Source of the DNA: Ciona intestinalis
Lineage: Eukaryota > Chordata > Ascidiacea > Phlebobranchia > Cionidae
Direction of reading: 5' to 3'
DNA length: 64,000 nt
Assembly (NCBI RefSeq): GCF_000224145.3
Contig: NW_004191389.1
Coordinates: forward strand, 1-64,000
Positions 1 through 9,979 of the stretch are shown here, piece after piece. Every line of letters starts with the position of its first letter. Position 1 is the first letter of the stretch. The notes below the pieces were generated by a model. The model had not been told where the DNA came from and did not search any database. It was given only the letters and a program-made list of their open reading frames with translations. The translations under genes and the position numbers were made by a program.

Positions 1-570
1 TTTATCCGTATATTTACTTTGAGATTTTCATTCCATGCACTTCAAATCACACAAATATAATCTTACAACTTAAAAGAGTGTCCAGTAAATTGTTTTGTTG
101 TTTGCTTCAACAAAAGAATGTGAACGATTGAAGATGTAGTTAAGCACAGCACGTGATATTGCGGCAATGCTTGGTTTATGTGTCTTCCTGATATTACTGG
201 CAGCATTGGATGAAAAAAACAACTTTTACGCAAAAAATGTTTAAGTATTTGATTTTATTGAGTTGGTTGTATATGTTCTACTTTTCAAAATTAAAATGGT
301 TACGTTAGGTTAGGAGAAAGTAATTGCATCGTGACATCATACTTAGTTTTCTGTATCGCTGCCGATTTGACTTCAATACATATCAATCACGCCAATGTTG
401 AATTGCGCATAATTAATCATGAATATAACATCTTCGCGATAACAACATAGCCTACTGTCGTTCACAATGAACGTTCGCAAATGAAATACTAAGGTAAGCA
501 AACACTAGTCACTAAAGTTTTTACAAGCACGACTTAATTTGACTTTACCCGCAAATCCAATACTGTATAC

Positions 571-763
571 AGTAGGGCGGGGAAAGATGGACACATGTGC
601 ACTACATTTTATCGTCCCATTTGGTAGTAAACAAAGAACCGTCAAATAAATATAAAACCGTATCCTCACGACTTCTATAAACCGTTGTTAATTGTTTAAA
701 ACACGATCAAGACATTTGGATAATATTTGCTGAAAGGGTCCCATATTACCCCGGAGTACTATA
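571..763 (-). mobile_element. TAGTAGGG MITE copy (reverse orientation)
   Basis: It begins AGTAGGGCGGGGAAAGATGG and ends in an inverted, diverged version of the same terminus (CCCCGGAGTACTATA). The interior contains the family's marker stretches TTTGGTAGTAAACAAAGAAC and TTGTTTAAAACACGATCA. It is one of the more diverged copies. Confidence 0.8.
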
Positions 764-2257
764 CTACAATTCTTGCTTTAAAAGATTCGCTTGCGAAAGT
801 TTTTGTCAAGGCGTCACAATATAAACTTATTGATAGTTGATTACTTTTTCTGTGGGATATGGCATACTTTCAATCAAAAAAATCGAAAGATTGAATATTT
901 GGGGTATATCGTATAAGCGGTACGTGTATAATAAACAACGACATCCAAGAGATTTCTTAGACATTTTCTACGAAATGACTCATTTGCATGAATTTGATTT
1001 ATCCTGGAATTAAATTAGGTCATTTATGACGTTAGTGCACATAAAAAATGTTGGAAACCTTGAATATCGTTCACTCACGTGTTACGTTTGTTAACAGTGG
1101 TTTGGTCCGGAACGCTGCTTTAACGGTCAATCTCGGGGCCTAACTGCTGCTGGAGCCTGTTAGAAGCTGCACTGAAATACTGAATACGACTTGACCATAA
1201 AAACATTTAGTTTAATAAAAAACTGCATAAAAACGAATGACATTAAAAGATACGCTAAGCTGTTACACAACATAAACAACGACTAGATACGATTCGATAC
1301 AGTTTGCTGACGATAATAATTATAACCTTTCCCAACCAAGCAATTAAGCAACCTTTAGCCAACACAGTACAACGAGAACTGCCCGACACACGCAAATCTG
1401 AAAAGTGGGAAAGCGCAATGCGCCACACGTGACACGCAGCAACTAATTATTAGACCAACGGCAACAATGAACACGCGGGATCGTTAAAAAAAGTAAGAAG
1501 CAAGTCATGCGTGAACAACAGTAATAAGCAAGGCAAAGTAGCAGGTCAAATAGTGATAAGGAAACACAACAGAAAACAAAAAGTGAGAAGAAACACATTC
1601 ATAACTAAACTAACATGCAATACAAATATTACGTAAACAATAGGAACAGTATGCGTGTCAATAAACTAAGTGCTAAACCCACGACATTACACGCGCATAA
1701 TAAACTGTCATGCATACAGAGTAGTTGTATTTTTATTTTTTGCAACACATTTCAGTCAATTACGTATGCACTTCACAACCAGTCGAGCGCGAAGCAGTCG
1801 AATTTTGCGTCGTTTTCATTACGTGTATTCATATAATGATTATTTTATTAAGGAATACTGTCCCGTATTTCCCGGCCGGTATACGATGCGCTAAAATTAC
1901 ACCTGTTGTGCGAATACCTAAATAACTCCTTGTGTGCTTTTAGAGGTTCCACGGTTTACCCCACCCTCCTGTATTTAAATTATCGGTTATGGCATTTTGT
2001 GTGTTTTTATTTTAAAACAAAATATTATTTTGACACTTTTCACCTACTTTCTGCATGCTGTCAAATAAAATAGTGGATCTTCCAATTTAAAACTTTGCAG
2101 CGCTTCTGTTCTGCATGAGGTTAGACTTTTTTACATGATCCGAAGCTACGAAAATACACGCATGCAGATAAAAAAAAAGAAACTTATACTTATTCGTTCA
2201 GGCAAGTTCTAAAAACTGCCTAAGAAACAGACTAAAAATCAAACACATTAATTTAAA

Positions 2258-2870
2258 ATAAGGAAAAACGCGTTTTATAACAACATTTTTACACGCAAGG
2301 AGTGGGGCGGAAAGTCTTTAATACCAACGACACCTTACTTGTTTTAATTGGTTCTGTATAACCAAAGATATTCCAGCTCAAACACCGTGAAATTCAAAAA
2401 ACTGATTTGAAAGTTGCGTGGCGAAAAAAATTGAGAAGTGTACTACCCACGTGACAAACACGTAACAAAATTGTTGAAGCGTGGCCGCTCTCATTCAGAA
2501 AGGCGAGAGGCAGTGTTTTCAGCGAAAAACGAGAGAACAAAAAAAACGCAAAAAAGCACAAAAAAACGCAGGTTTCGCTTTTACGAATGAATCAGTCACG
2601 TGACTAGTACGTTCCTACGTCACAATCACGGAGCTCGTATTAAAAAAAGATAGCGCTAGAGATCACTGTTTGAGGACGAATATCTCCGCCTATACTTGAC
2701 CAATTTTAATAAGCAAAGTATTTTTGGAATCAATAAAACGGTCGCCTAATGAATTTACCATAAAAAATAAAAGTGACGTGGGGTGTGTTTAGGCCCTTTA
2801 AAATAAGGAATGACACATTTTATTACAACATATTTACACGCAACGAGTTACGCAGAAAGTCACTAATAAG
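2258..2870. repeat. Direct repeat pair, about 70 bp, 540 bp apart
   Basis: Positions 2258-2330 and 2798-2870 share a diverged block: AAATAAGGAA, then TTTTATAACAACAT or TTTTATTACAACAT, then TTTACACGCAA and CGGAAAGTC or CAGAAAGTC. The second copy lies just beyond the end of the minus-strand sHSP. The pair could therefore be 3' flanking sequence of a lost third sHSP copy, but nothing coding remains to prove it. Confidence 0.5.
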
Positions 2871-2939
2871 AAAATAAAACATGATCTAAATTCAAGAGAA
2901 CGGTCAAATAAAATGATGGAATTAAAATTAAACAATATT

Positions 2940-3584
2940 TTAATTATCGGTCGTATTATTTTCGTTTGAAATGTTCGTTTCATCAGCTACGTCACTCTCA
3001 TCGTCAACGGTCGTTGTTTCAGTGACGTCCCTTTTTGCTGAGTCATCTGTTATTGCCACGGGGATTTCCCTTTCTTCATCTTTGTCTTTTAACGATGGAA
3101 TTAGAGGAGCAGTGATGCGCAACTTCCCAGCTTCGTTCAAAGTCGACGTTAATTCTTCAGCTTTCACGTTATCCGGCAACACTATGGATCGGTGGTATTC
3201 GTTGCGGGAATACGACAAGCAGCCATCTTTCTCTTCCTTCGATTCCTTCTTCGCTTCGACGACAACTTTTTGTCCGATCGTCTTCACTTTGACTTCGCTT
3301 GGATCGAACCCAGTCAAATCGAATTCGCTGGAGAAGTCCGAACTTTCCTCGGATGCTGTTTTCTTATTTTTCGTCTCAGCCTCCCGTCTCTTCAAAATGA
3401 ATGGAGCAGAATGATCAAACAACTCCATGAAATCATCCAAGAAATTGGAAGCTGACGTCATTTGGTAGGGATGGAAGAAGCGTCTTGGTCTGCTCATCCG
3501 AAATAAACTTGGTTCTTGCATATTCTGCCACGGTGAACGCACACAGCAGCTTCTTTGACTTGGTATAATAACTCGTAGTGCCAT
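2940..3584 (-). CDS. Small heat-shock protein (alpha-crystallin/Hsp20 family), copy 1
   Basis: This is an intronless 214-residue ORF starting at the ATG at 3584. It has a divergent N-terminal arm of about 60 residues containing the sHSP-like FLDDFMELFDHSAPF. The alpha-crystallin domain covers roughly residues 80-165, from FDLTGFDPSEVKVKTIGQK to the strand motif GKLRITAP (family pattern GxLxI). A charged, low-complexity tail is rich in D, E and T. By family knowledge the product is an ATP-independent holdase that binds unfolding proteins as oligomers, in cytosol or nucleus; no signal peptide is visible. It shares a promoter with the divergent copy at 3952-4602. The central part of the two genes is almost identical, while both ends of the proteins differ. 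The specific vertebrate orthologue is not assignable. A TTTATT (AATAAA on this strand) near 2819 may be the polyadenylation signal. Confidence 0.93.
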   Translation of the reverse strand: MALRVIIPSQRSCCVRSPWQNMQEPSLFRMSRPRRFFHPYQMTSASNFLDDFMELFDHSAPFILKRREAETKNKKTASEESSDFSSEFDLTGFDPSEVKVKTIGQKVVVEAKKESKEEKDGCLSYSRNEYHRSIVLPDNVKAEELTSTLNEAGKLRITAPLIPSLKDKDEEREIPVAITDDSAKRDVTETTTVDDESDVADETNISNENNTTDN

Positions 3585-3951
3585 TTCGCTTTTTTAGAAT
3601 ATTTCTTCAGTAAAATATCAGTTATTCTGTCTCAAGTTCTTCGCAGGTTTGAATACCCAAGGTGCCTTGCCAGTGTGCTTATATACGATCGACGTTCCTT
3701 TCGCGACGTTTCTAGAAAGCGAGAATGTTCGAGAAAAAGCTCGAAAGCGAGAGAACGTTTGTTGTGACACATGACGTACGAGAAGCTTCTCTCCTTTCGA
3801 AACTTCTTCTCTAAGTTCTCTCGTTTCGAGAAGTTTCGCGTCTGATCGAAGCGTGTTTAAATACTCGAACATGTCTGTCGTGAAAATATTCACTGCATTA
3901 ACGAGTATAAGCTCAACGAAGATCAAGATAAGTTAAGGCGAATTATTAAAA
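3585..3951. promoter_or_regulatory. Bidirectional heat-shock promoter with HSE clusters
   Basis: These 367 bp separate the two divergent sHSP start codons. Heat-shock elements (alternating GAA and TTC every 5 bp) are visible as TTCTAGAA (3710-3717), GAATGTTCGAGAA (3723-3735, three perfect units), AGAAGCTTCT (3781-3790), TTTCGAAACTTC (3795-3806) and CGAGAAGTTTCG (3827-3838). TATA-like boxes flank the cluster: CTTATATA at 3678-3685 (TATATAAG on the minus strand) for the left gene, and TTTAAATA at 3856-3863 for the right gene. HSF binding to both genes is inferred from the motif. Confidence 0.85.
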
Positions 3952-4602
3952 ATGTCTCTACGAGTATTTCTGCCAAGTCAGCAAGTAATGACGTCACCAT
4001 GTTGCGGTTTTGGGGAAAGAGTTGAACCTGCATGGTTTCGAGCTCGTTACGCTCGACCATATTTCTACCATCCTTCCCAAATGACGTTACCATCCCATTT
4101 CTTGGATGACGTCATGGAGTTGTTTGATCATTCTGCTCCATTCATTTTGAAGGGAAAGGAAGCCGAGACGAAAAATAAGAAAACAACATCCGAGGAAAGT
4201 TCGGACTTCTCCAGCGAATTCGATTTGACTGGGTTCGATCCAAGCGAAGTCAAAGTAAAGACGATCGGACAAAAAGTTGTCGTCGAAGCGAAGAAGGAAT
4301 CGAAGGAAGAGAAAGATGGCTGCTTGTCGTATTCCCGCAACGAATACCACCGATCCATAGTGTTGCCGGATAACGTGAAAGCTGAAGAATTAACGTCGAC
4401 TTTGAACGAAGCTGGGAAGTTGCGCATCACTGCTCCTCTAATTCCATCGTTGAAAGATAAAGATGAAGAAAGGGAAATCCCCGTGGCAATAACAGATAAC
4501 CCAACAAAAAATGACGTCACTGAAACAAAGACCGTTGAAGATGCGAATGACGTAGCTGATGAAACGAACAATTTAAACGAAACTGCTACGACCGATAATT
4601 AA
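3952..4602 (+). CDS. Small heat-shock protein (alpha-crystallin/Hsp20 family), copy 2
   Basis: This is an intronless 216-residue ORF. The start follows the shared heat-shock promoter, about 90 bp after a TTTAAATA box. The N-terminal arm (MSLRVFLPSQQ...) aligns only loosely with copy 1. From about residue 65 to residue 182 the two proteins are nearly identical, including the whole alpha-crystallin domain and its GKLRITAP strand. The C-terminal tails diverge again after EEREIPVAITD. The role is that of an sHSP holdase, probably heat-inducible together with its partner. An AATAAA at 4738-4743 is a good polyadenylation signal 136 nt after the stop. Near-identity at silent sites in the middle, with divergence at both ends, points to gene conversion rather than constraint alone. 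Confidence 0.93.
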   Translation: MSLRVFLPSQQVMTSPCCGFGERVEPAWFRARYARPYFYHPSQMTLPSHFLDDVMELFDHSAPFILKGKEAETKNKKTTSEESSDFSSEFDLTGFDPSEVKVKTIGQKVVVEAKKESKEEKDGCLSYSRNEYHRSIVLPDNVKAEELTSTLNEAGKLRITAPLIPSLKDKDEEREIPVAITDNPTKNDVTETKTVEDANDVADETNNLNETATTDN

Positions 4603-6481
4603 AATAATGCCATACTTTAAACCGGTCAATTTATTGGACATTTGTCTTGATTTTTTGTTTCTGTTGTAAAACTTGCAAATCGTTTTCACTCTCTTATTTC
4701 ACTCCAGCGTTAGCTATATAACATGTAAATATGTTGCAATAAAATGTTTTATTCCCTAATTGAATGTGTTGCATAAAGTACTGTGGGGGAAAAGACGAAA
4801 CAGCTTTACCACGTATCCAAATCCTGATCATGTTTTAAACAATTAACAACGGCTAAGAGAGACGTAGGAATACAGTTTGTAATTCATAGAATGTTTTTTG
4901 TTTACTACCAAATGAGACGATAAAATAGATTGAAAGGGTGTCCTATCTTCCCCCACCCTACTATATTTGAATTAACTAATTTTTCAATATATATACTGAA
5001 GCAATATTATCTATACTTTGTTCTAGTTACTTCACAAGCCATAGATAATACATATACGTATGTATTATCTATGCACAAGCTGACCCATTTGTATTGTTGT
5101 GAAACCGGAAGCATAATCGCTACAGTTTGTCAAATGTTATGTATACGTATAGAGAGAGTAGTTAAAGTTTTTGAGATATCGCAGTTTAAGCTATGTGTTT
5201 ACTTTTACAAATTAACCGTGTTATTTATATTTTATTTGAAAAAGATAAGAATATTTGCTGTGACGGATTGCCCAACTCCCGGCATGTTACAGCTTTCTAT
5301 TTGAATTAGGCATGGAGAGTTCATTGAATAAGTAGCCGTGTCCAACGTCCGTGTCCATTGTCGCAATCTATACAATATACCGTCAAATACGAATCAACAA
5401 ATGTAGTCAAATACGAATCATTAAACATATACTCAGATACTTTCGAGTCATGTTTAACACAGGTTTAACACTGGCGGAGTCGTCCTTATACTCGAGGCTA
5501 GATATTCCAAAAGAATAAATGCAATTAGACCCCGGCCTACGAGACTGAGGATAGTGTTCTCTAGTGAGAGCAATTAACCACAACCGCTTAAGCTAACCCT
5601 GTGAATTAAATTGCTCAGTATAAGAAGTCTAATACAAAATGAAATTGAGCAGTTTAAGAAAGACAAGGTCATTTTAAGCAGACGCCGATGATCAACGTTC
5701 TAATGTTTATTCCTAATGTTGTTGATTTTTAAGTTGAATAATTAACCAATCAACCAATGTCGCTTACTCTTGTACGAAAACAAATCTAAAGAGAAAGAAT
5801 AAAGAGACCCTTTCTCTTTATTCATTGATTGGAAAGGCGGGTTGCTGTACAGTCTACCAAGCGCTGATAAATACAATACGAAAGCTAACCGTAGTAAACA
5901 GTAGGATAGGAGGTGACGAAATTAGTGTTATGACTGAGTTATGTAGCGGAAAAACAACATTCCGGTACTTATAAACGTCAAACGCATTTAAACAGCGTCT
6001 CAGTTTGTTAGGCGCATAGTAAGCGCTAGGTCACAAATGCCTCTAGTTGGTCTAGTATTATTTATTAAACGAAACAAGAGTCATTATGTTACAAAAGAAG
6101 TTGTAATCGTCAGAAATTCTGAGCGGCCTACGTTTTTAAATGGAGCTTTTACGATTTAGCCTGGGGTAGTAAAATTACCGAGTATTAAAAATAAGTTTTG
6201 TGTTGCTACTATGATACAGAGTGTGCCATACCAATTCATAACAACGGGACGATGGAACACGTAGGTTATAGGTATATGTAGCAAATGAGAAGGAAGTTAC
6301 GTCCTAAGTCGTGACTTAGTTAGGTTTAAGTTAAATTCGTCAAACTTATTTTGCAAGGCAGACAATTCTGTGCGTATTGACAAGTTTGAAATAATTAATC
6401 AAATTCGTGTTTCTTTTACACAGAGATAACGAAACTTAATATTGTTTTTCATTTAACCAAAGTTACTAAACCATAGGAGGC
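4603..6481. other. Intergenic, no gene seen
   Basis: It contains the 3' UTR and polyadenylation site of the right sHSP gene, then a MITE (4779-4965), then AT-rich sequence. The ORF at 4930-5304 begins inside the MITE and has no recognisable domain. A short hairpin-capable stretch of AAAGAGAAAGAATAAAG with its complement lies near 5790-5825. Confidence 0.6.
4779..4965 (+). mobile_element. TAGTAGGG MITE copy
   Basis: It starts TACTGTGGGGGAAAAGACG and ends CTTCCCCCACCCTACTATAT. It carries the internal GTTTTAAACAATTAACAACG and TTTGTTTACTACCAAATGAG blocks in forward order. Confidence 0.85.
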
Positions 6482-9215
6482 ATGAGTTTAAACAAAGCCT
6501 TAACAGGACTTCATAGTCGCATTGTCCTACACCAGCTATTGAGTCGCAGTAAGAAAATCCCCTGCGCGTACTTCTGTTTGCTCAAGCGGAAAGAGTATGA
6601 CGTCATGGCGTCGTCACAATCTATGAAAGTGAGTAAATGCACGGGCTGTTGTGAATATGGCTATTTACAGAGCAATAAAATTTACGCCAATGTGTTTCCG
6701 CTACTTACTGAATGAGTTCTTAACCAAATGAGTCGATATAAATACTTAGCTTCGGCATGTACTCAAATTTTTACTTTGCTTAATTTGAGCAACCAGATCT
6801 ACAATCGGTTGCTTTGATGGCGAGAACGAATTATTTTTAAGCGGATGTCACGTTATAATTTGGAAATAAGTGCGGTTACTATCATGGGAACTTCCACTTC
6901 ATATGCATATGCATAAGCAAATGTATATAATCTATCTAATTTAGCTCTAAGATAGATTCCGCGCTATAGCCACAAACTCAACATGAATGAATGCAACTTA
7001 CTTCATCCTCGCGAGGCTGAAAAACGAGAGTCGTTAAACACGGGTGTTCTGTTTTATACATTTCGTACGAGTTAACAAGAGGGTTAGGGGGCTGGGTTAT
7101 GTGTGGCTGATCATTTGAACAACACAATAGCGACCACTGGGTTGGAGCAATTGCGTTATTATTTTCACGTTTACCGTTTGACACGCGATCGTTATTAGTT
7201 ACAGTAAATTTACCACTTACAATAAATTTTTGTTGCAGCAAAATCACGTCCGATATTTATCCACGCTTGAGTTCATTCGGAACAAAGTGACGTCATTCGA
7301 AGGCCCGAAGTCGGAGGATGGGCAGAGAAAAGGAGGTAGTAGCGGGAGGTGGGGAGTGAGCACGGAATGGAAACTTATTTCTTCTTTCGCGTTGGGTGTA
7401 TTTTCGTGGCTGATGACGTCATACTTTGATAGGCAACATGCAAGAAAAGAAGTTCAGCTGGAATTAATTAATAGACAGGTATGTGTGCGACACATTCATG
7501 TTTGTGCCTTTAATTAAGATATAGTAGGTTGGGGAAGATGGGACATCTTTAGCACATAATATCCAAATATCTTAATCGCATATTAAACAATTAACAACGT
7601 TCTGTAGGAGTCGCGAGGATACGATTTTATAATTTTTTGACCGTTTTTCATATGTGAAGAGAAAATAGAATAAAAGGGTGTCCCATCTTCCCTCACCCTA
7701 CCAAATGTAAAGCAAATGTGCAAAAGTCGTGGCTGTTATCTTTTCATGGTGACAGGCAGTGTATTTCCACGTAGGAGATTTTTTTCTGAATATTTATTTA
7801 AAATAAGTAAACCAAACGTGCCTGGCCAAAACACTGGAAATGGTTTTGTTAGGTAAAATCTTACATGCGCTTGTTGAAATTATAGATACGCGACTTGTAC
7901 GGGCCGTTGTACGGCAATCGACTTGTGCAAGAAACTACTTACAGAGCAGTGGTTGGCGAACATGCTGGACTTCAGAATTACTTGAAAAAAGCTGAAGAAG
8001 CTAAAGATGCAGACATGATTCGACGATGGAGGTCTTTCGTGTGGAATGTTATGTACCCCATGGATAAGCAGGTGACGTGCGCAACGATGCAATTTACACC
8101 AGTGTCTTAATAAGCCAAGAATACTATGTTGCGTTTATTATTTAATAAATAAATTAACATACAGAGTAAAACAGGGTAAACGCCGTCAATACTTAATTTT
8201 ACCAGGTATAAATATTTTACTATTATAGTACCGTACTTACCTAAAATGTAATATTATTCCCATTGGCAATTAATGAGTGTGAATTTGCGTTGAAAAACTG
8301 CTAATGCGCCAGAGTTTCCATTGGATGTTAGTTTGAATATCTCATTGTACGAGTCGGGTCTTTACGCACACTTTTGCTCTATAAGAAGTTTAACTTAAAT
8401 AACATAAATGGCTCGTTTGTTCACTGGGCGTAGCGACCACGCTTATTTTCTTTCAACTAAATGTAAATATGTTTTTAACTGTAAGCGTGTTTTAACAAGT
8501 GTTGTTTTATCGCTATATCCATTCTTTTCGTTTAAAATATTCATAAAAATCTTTGTTACCTTAACCAAAGAGACAGATAAAAGTTATTATTATACTTAAT
8601 ATATAACTGAATATAAAACAGGCGGAAGAATTAATCTGTAAAAACGCTCACTTGATCGTAAACAGTGAATTCCCTGAGGAGTTCGAACAATTCTTGACTC
8701 ATCTTGCTCAACTACAGTTTGTTATGGAGGTGAGTTCATATATCTGATATCACGGTTGTCCCACTACGTACCTTATTATAGTTAAACGGAAGGCATATAG
8801 AGTACCATGGGGTAAGATGGGACGTTTTAAGTGCCTAATATCCAAATACTCCGATAGACCGTTGTTAGTTGTTTAAAACACGACCAGGGTGTTTGGATAT
8901 TATGTGCTAAAAGTGTCTCGACTTTCCCACCCTATTATATCACGAAACTGCTAACCTTCCGAACTTATTCAAATCGACAATGTGTTTTAGCATTGGAAAA
9001 ACGAGAATGGTAAACTGGAATCGGTCGAGGAATTTACGCCGGACGATTTTTTGATAAGAAACAACGCACCGGGGGAAAGAGGGTTGAAAGAAATGCTTAC
9101 ACATGTTGAACAGAAATACAAAGAACTTCGTGCGAAACAAAAACAACTCATCGTAGAAACGTCTGCAGACGATCAGTCTGTAACGTCTTTGCTATCTAAA
9201 ACATTTAAAAAATAG
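6482..9215 (+). CDS. Uncharacterised single-pass membrane protein, 301 aa, five exons
   Basis: Exons are 6482-6628, 7239-7478, 7886-8071, 8622-8729 and 8991-9215. All introns are phase 0 with GT-AG ends, giving 301 residues. The first 40 residues are basic and hydrophobic without acidic residues, like a mitochondrial presequence. A single hydrophobic segment (about residues 94-112, LISSFALGVFSWLMTSYF) is followed by a charged helix and the motif IRDLYGPLYGNRLV. The remainder is helical and charged, ending in a Lys-rich coiled-coil-like tail. I do not recognise the family with certainty. The LYGPL motif after a short membrane anchor recalls small uncharacterised proteins of marine protists and bacteria, which is only a memory-based hint. 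Introns 2 and 4 each hold a MITE. A function should not be assigned. Confidence 0.8.
6983..7165 (-). mobile_element. SINE fragment (tail and core) in intron 1 of the 301-aa gene
   Basis: It reads, on the complementary strand, as the family's tail and core. Visible are AATGCAACTTACTTCATCCT, AAAACGAGAGTCGTTA, TGGCTGATCATTTGAACAAC and GACCACTGGGTTGGAGCAAT. The tRNA-like head is missing. Confidence 0.75.
7522..7702 (+). mobile_element. TAGTAGGG MITE copy in intron 2 of the 301-aa gene
   Basis: It starts TAGTAGGTTGGGGAAGATGG and ends GTCCCATCTTCCCTCACCCT. The internal TTTACTACCAAATGGG block is degraded. Confidence 0.85.
8410..8545 (+). repeat. Dispersed repeat, about 120 bp (copy 1)
   Basis: The block from AGCGACCACGCTTATTTTCT through CTAAATGTAAATATG, TTAACTGTAAGC and TTTTATCGCTATATCC reappears, diverged, at 28047-28165. 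Its last part (CTTTTCGTTTAAAATATT) also resembles 59235-59285. No ends could be defined. Confidence 0.6.
8798..8940. mobile_element. Fold-back derivative of the TAGTAGGG MITE
   Basis: Unlike full copies, both halves carry the same arm. CCTAATATCCAAATACT on the left is matched by the inverted TTTGGATATTATGTGCTAAA on the right, around a short centre with TAGACCGTTGTTAGTTGTTT. The element is shorter (about 143 bp) and almost entirely palindromic. It sits in intron 4 of the 301-aa gene. Confidence 0.75.
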
Positions 9216-9979
9216 TATGGAAAATTATTTTACCTAATTTGCATTATTGAGTATTTCATTTCCTTGTATAATATGACAACATATGTTTATTTTGTCCGGC
9301 GCCGTGGTGTAGTGGTTAGCGCGCCTGTCTGTAACCCAGAGGTAATGGGTTCAAGGCTCGACGCTGCTACCATTGTGGCCGTATGTGTCCTTGGGCAAGA
9401 CACTTAACGGCAATTGCTCCAACCCACTGGTCACTAATGGGTTGTCTAAATTATCAGCCATACATAAAAAAATCCCAATAACAATAATTACCCACAAAGT
9501 AACATACATGGTAAAGCTGGCACGAGGTGTTTAACCCGTGTGATAACGACTGTCGTTTTCCGGCCACGCAAGGATACAGTAAGTTACATTCTTACATTCT
9601 TCTTCATATTTAGTTAACACTGTGGCAATGTCTTGCAATATTTGTAAACCAAGTTATTATACTGTTATTCAAGTGAAAACTATTTGTATTTCAAGTTACT
9701 TTGAATAAATCTGTTGTTTGCTGCAATTTTTTTTGCACATTTAAACAAATTTACATGCGTGGTAACTTACAAGCGGGTAAGAGGTGTATAATAAAGAAAA
9801 ATCAGTGTTATAACGAAATAAAAAAAAACAACAACAAATTAGTTTAAAATTTATTTGATTAAAAATTGGAAAATGCATGATTGTTTTACAGTCTTTAAAA
9901 AATGAAACACCACTTCATGATTGTAGTTACATAATGGTAGTAGATAAGTAAATACATAAACACACAAGAGATAATGTAT
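9216..9979. other. Convergent intergenic region with SINE
   Basis: This separates the stop of the 301-aa gene from the stop of ZMYND11, which are convergent. It contains a full SINE (9296-9600), an AATAAA at about 9703 on the plus strand, and a TTTATT (minus-strand AATAAA) near 9849 that could end ZMYND11. Confidence 0.6.
9296..9600 (+). mobile_element. tRNA-derived SINE, full-length copy
   Basis: This is the best copy of the family in the window. The head carries an A-box-like GTGGTGTAGTGGTTAGCGCG and a B-box-like GGGTTCAAGGCTC, as in RNA polymerase III promoters. A conserved core follows (GTGTCCTTGGGCAAGACACT, then CCACTGGTCACTAATGGG). The tail has ACGACTGTCGTTTTCCGGCC and ends in a short tandem of TTACATTC. 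It is too long and unstructured after the head to be a functional tRNA gene. Confidence 0.9.

Larger units (their letters stand above)
1..2900. other. Gene-poor region left of the sHSP pair
   Basis: No supportable coding exon was found. The three overlapping short ORFs at 1615-1925 are unremarkable in composition and have no recognisable domain. The region holds one MITE copy (571-763) and a direct repeat of about 70 bp (2258-2330 and 2798-2870). CACGTG boxes occur near 2450 and 2598. A distant promoter or UTR of an off-window gene cannot be excluded. Confidence 0.6.

Noticed and set aside
1615-1925. Three overlapping plus-strand ORFs of 66-74 codons
   Set aside because: Overlapping in different frames, AT-driven composition, no splice partners, no domain.
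2971-3455. Plus-strand ORFs opposite the left sHSP gene (and their mirror images at 4087-4571 on the minus strand)
   Set aside because: Antisense shadows of the conserved sHSP coding tract; they are identical to each other only because the sHSP genes are.
9296-9600. tRNA gene
   Set aside because: A- and B-box-like motifs are present but there is no complete cloverleaf, and the sequence continues into a SINE body repeated many times in the window.
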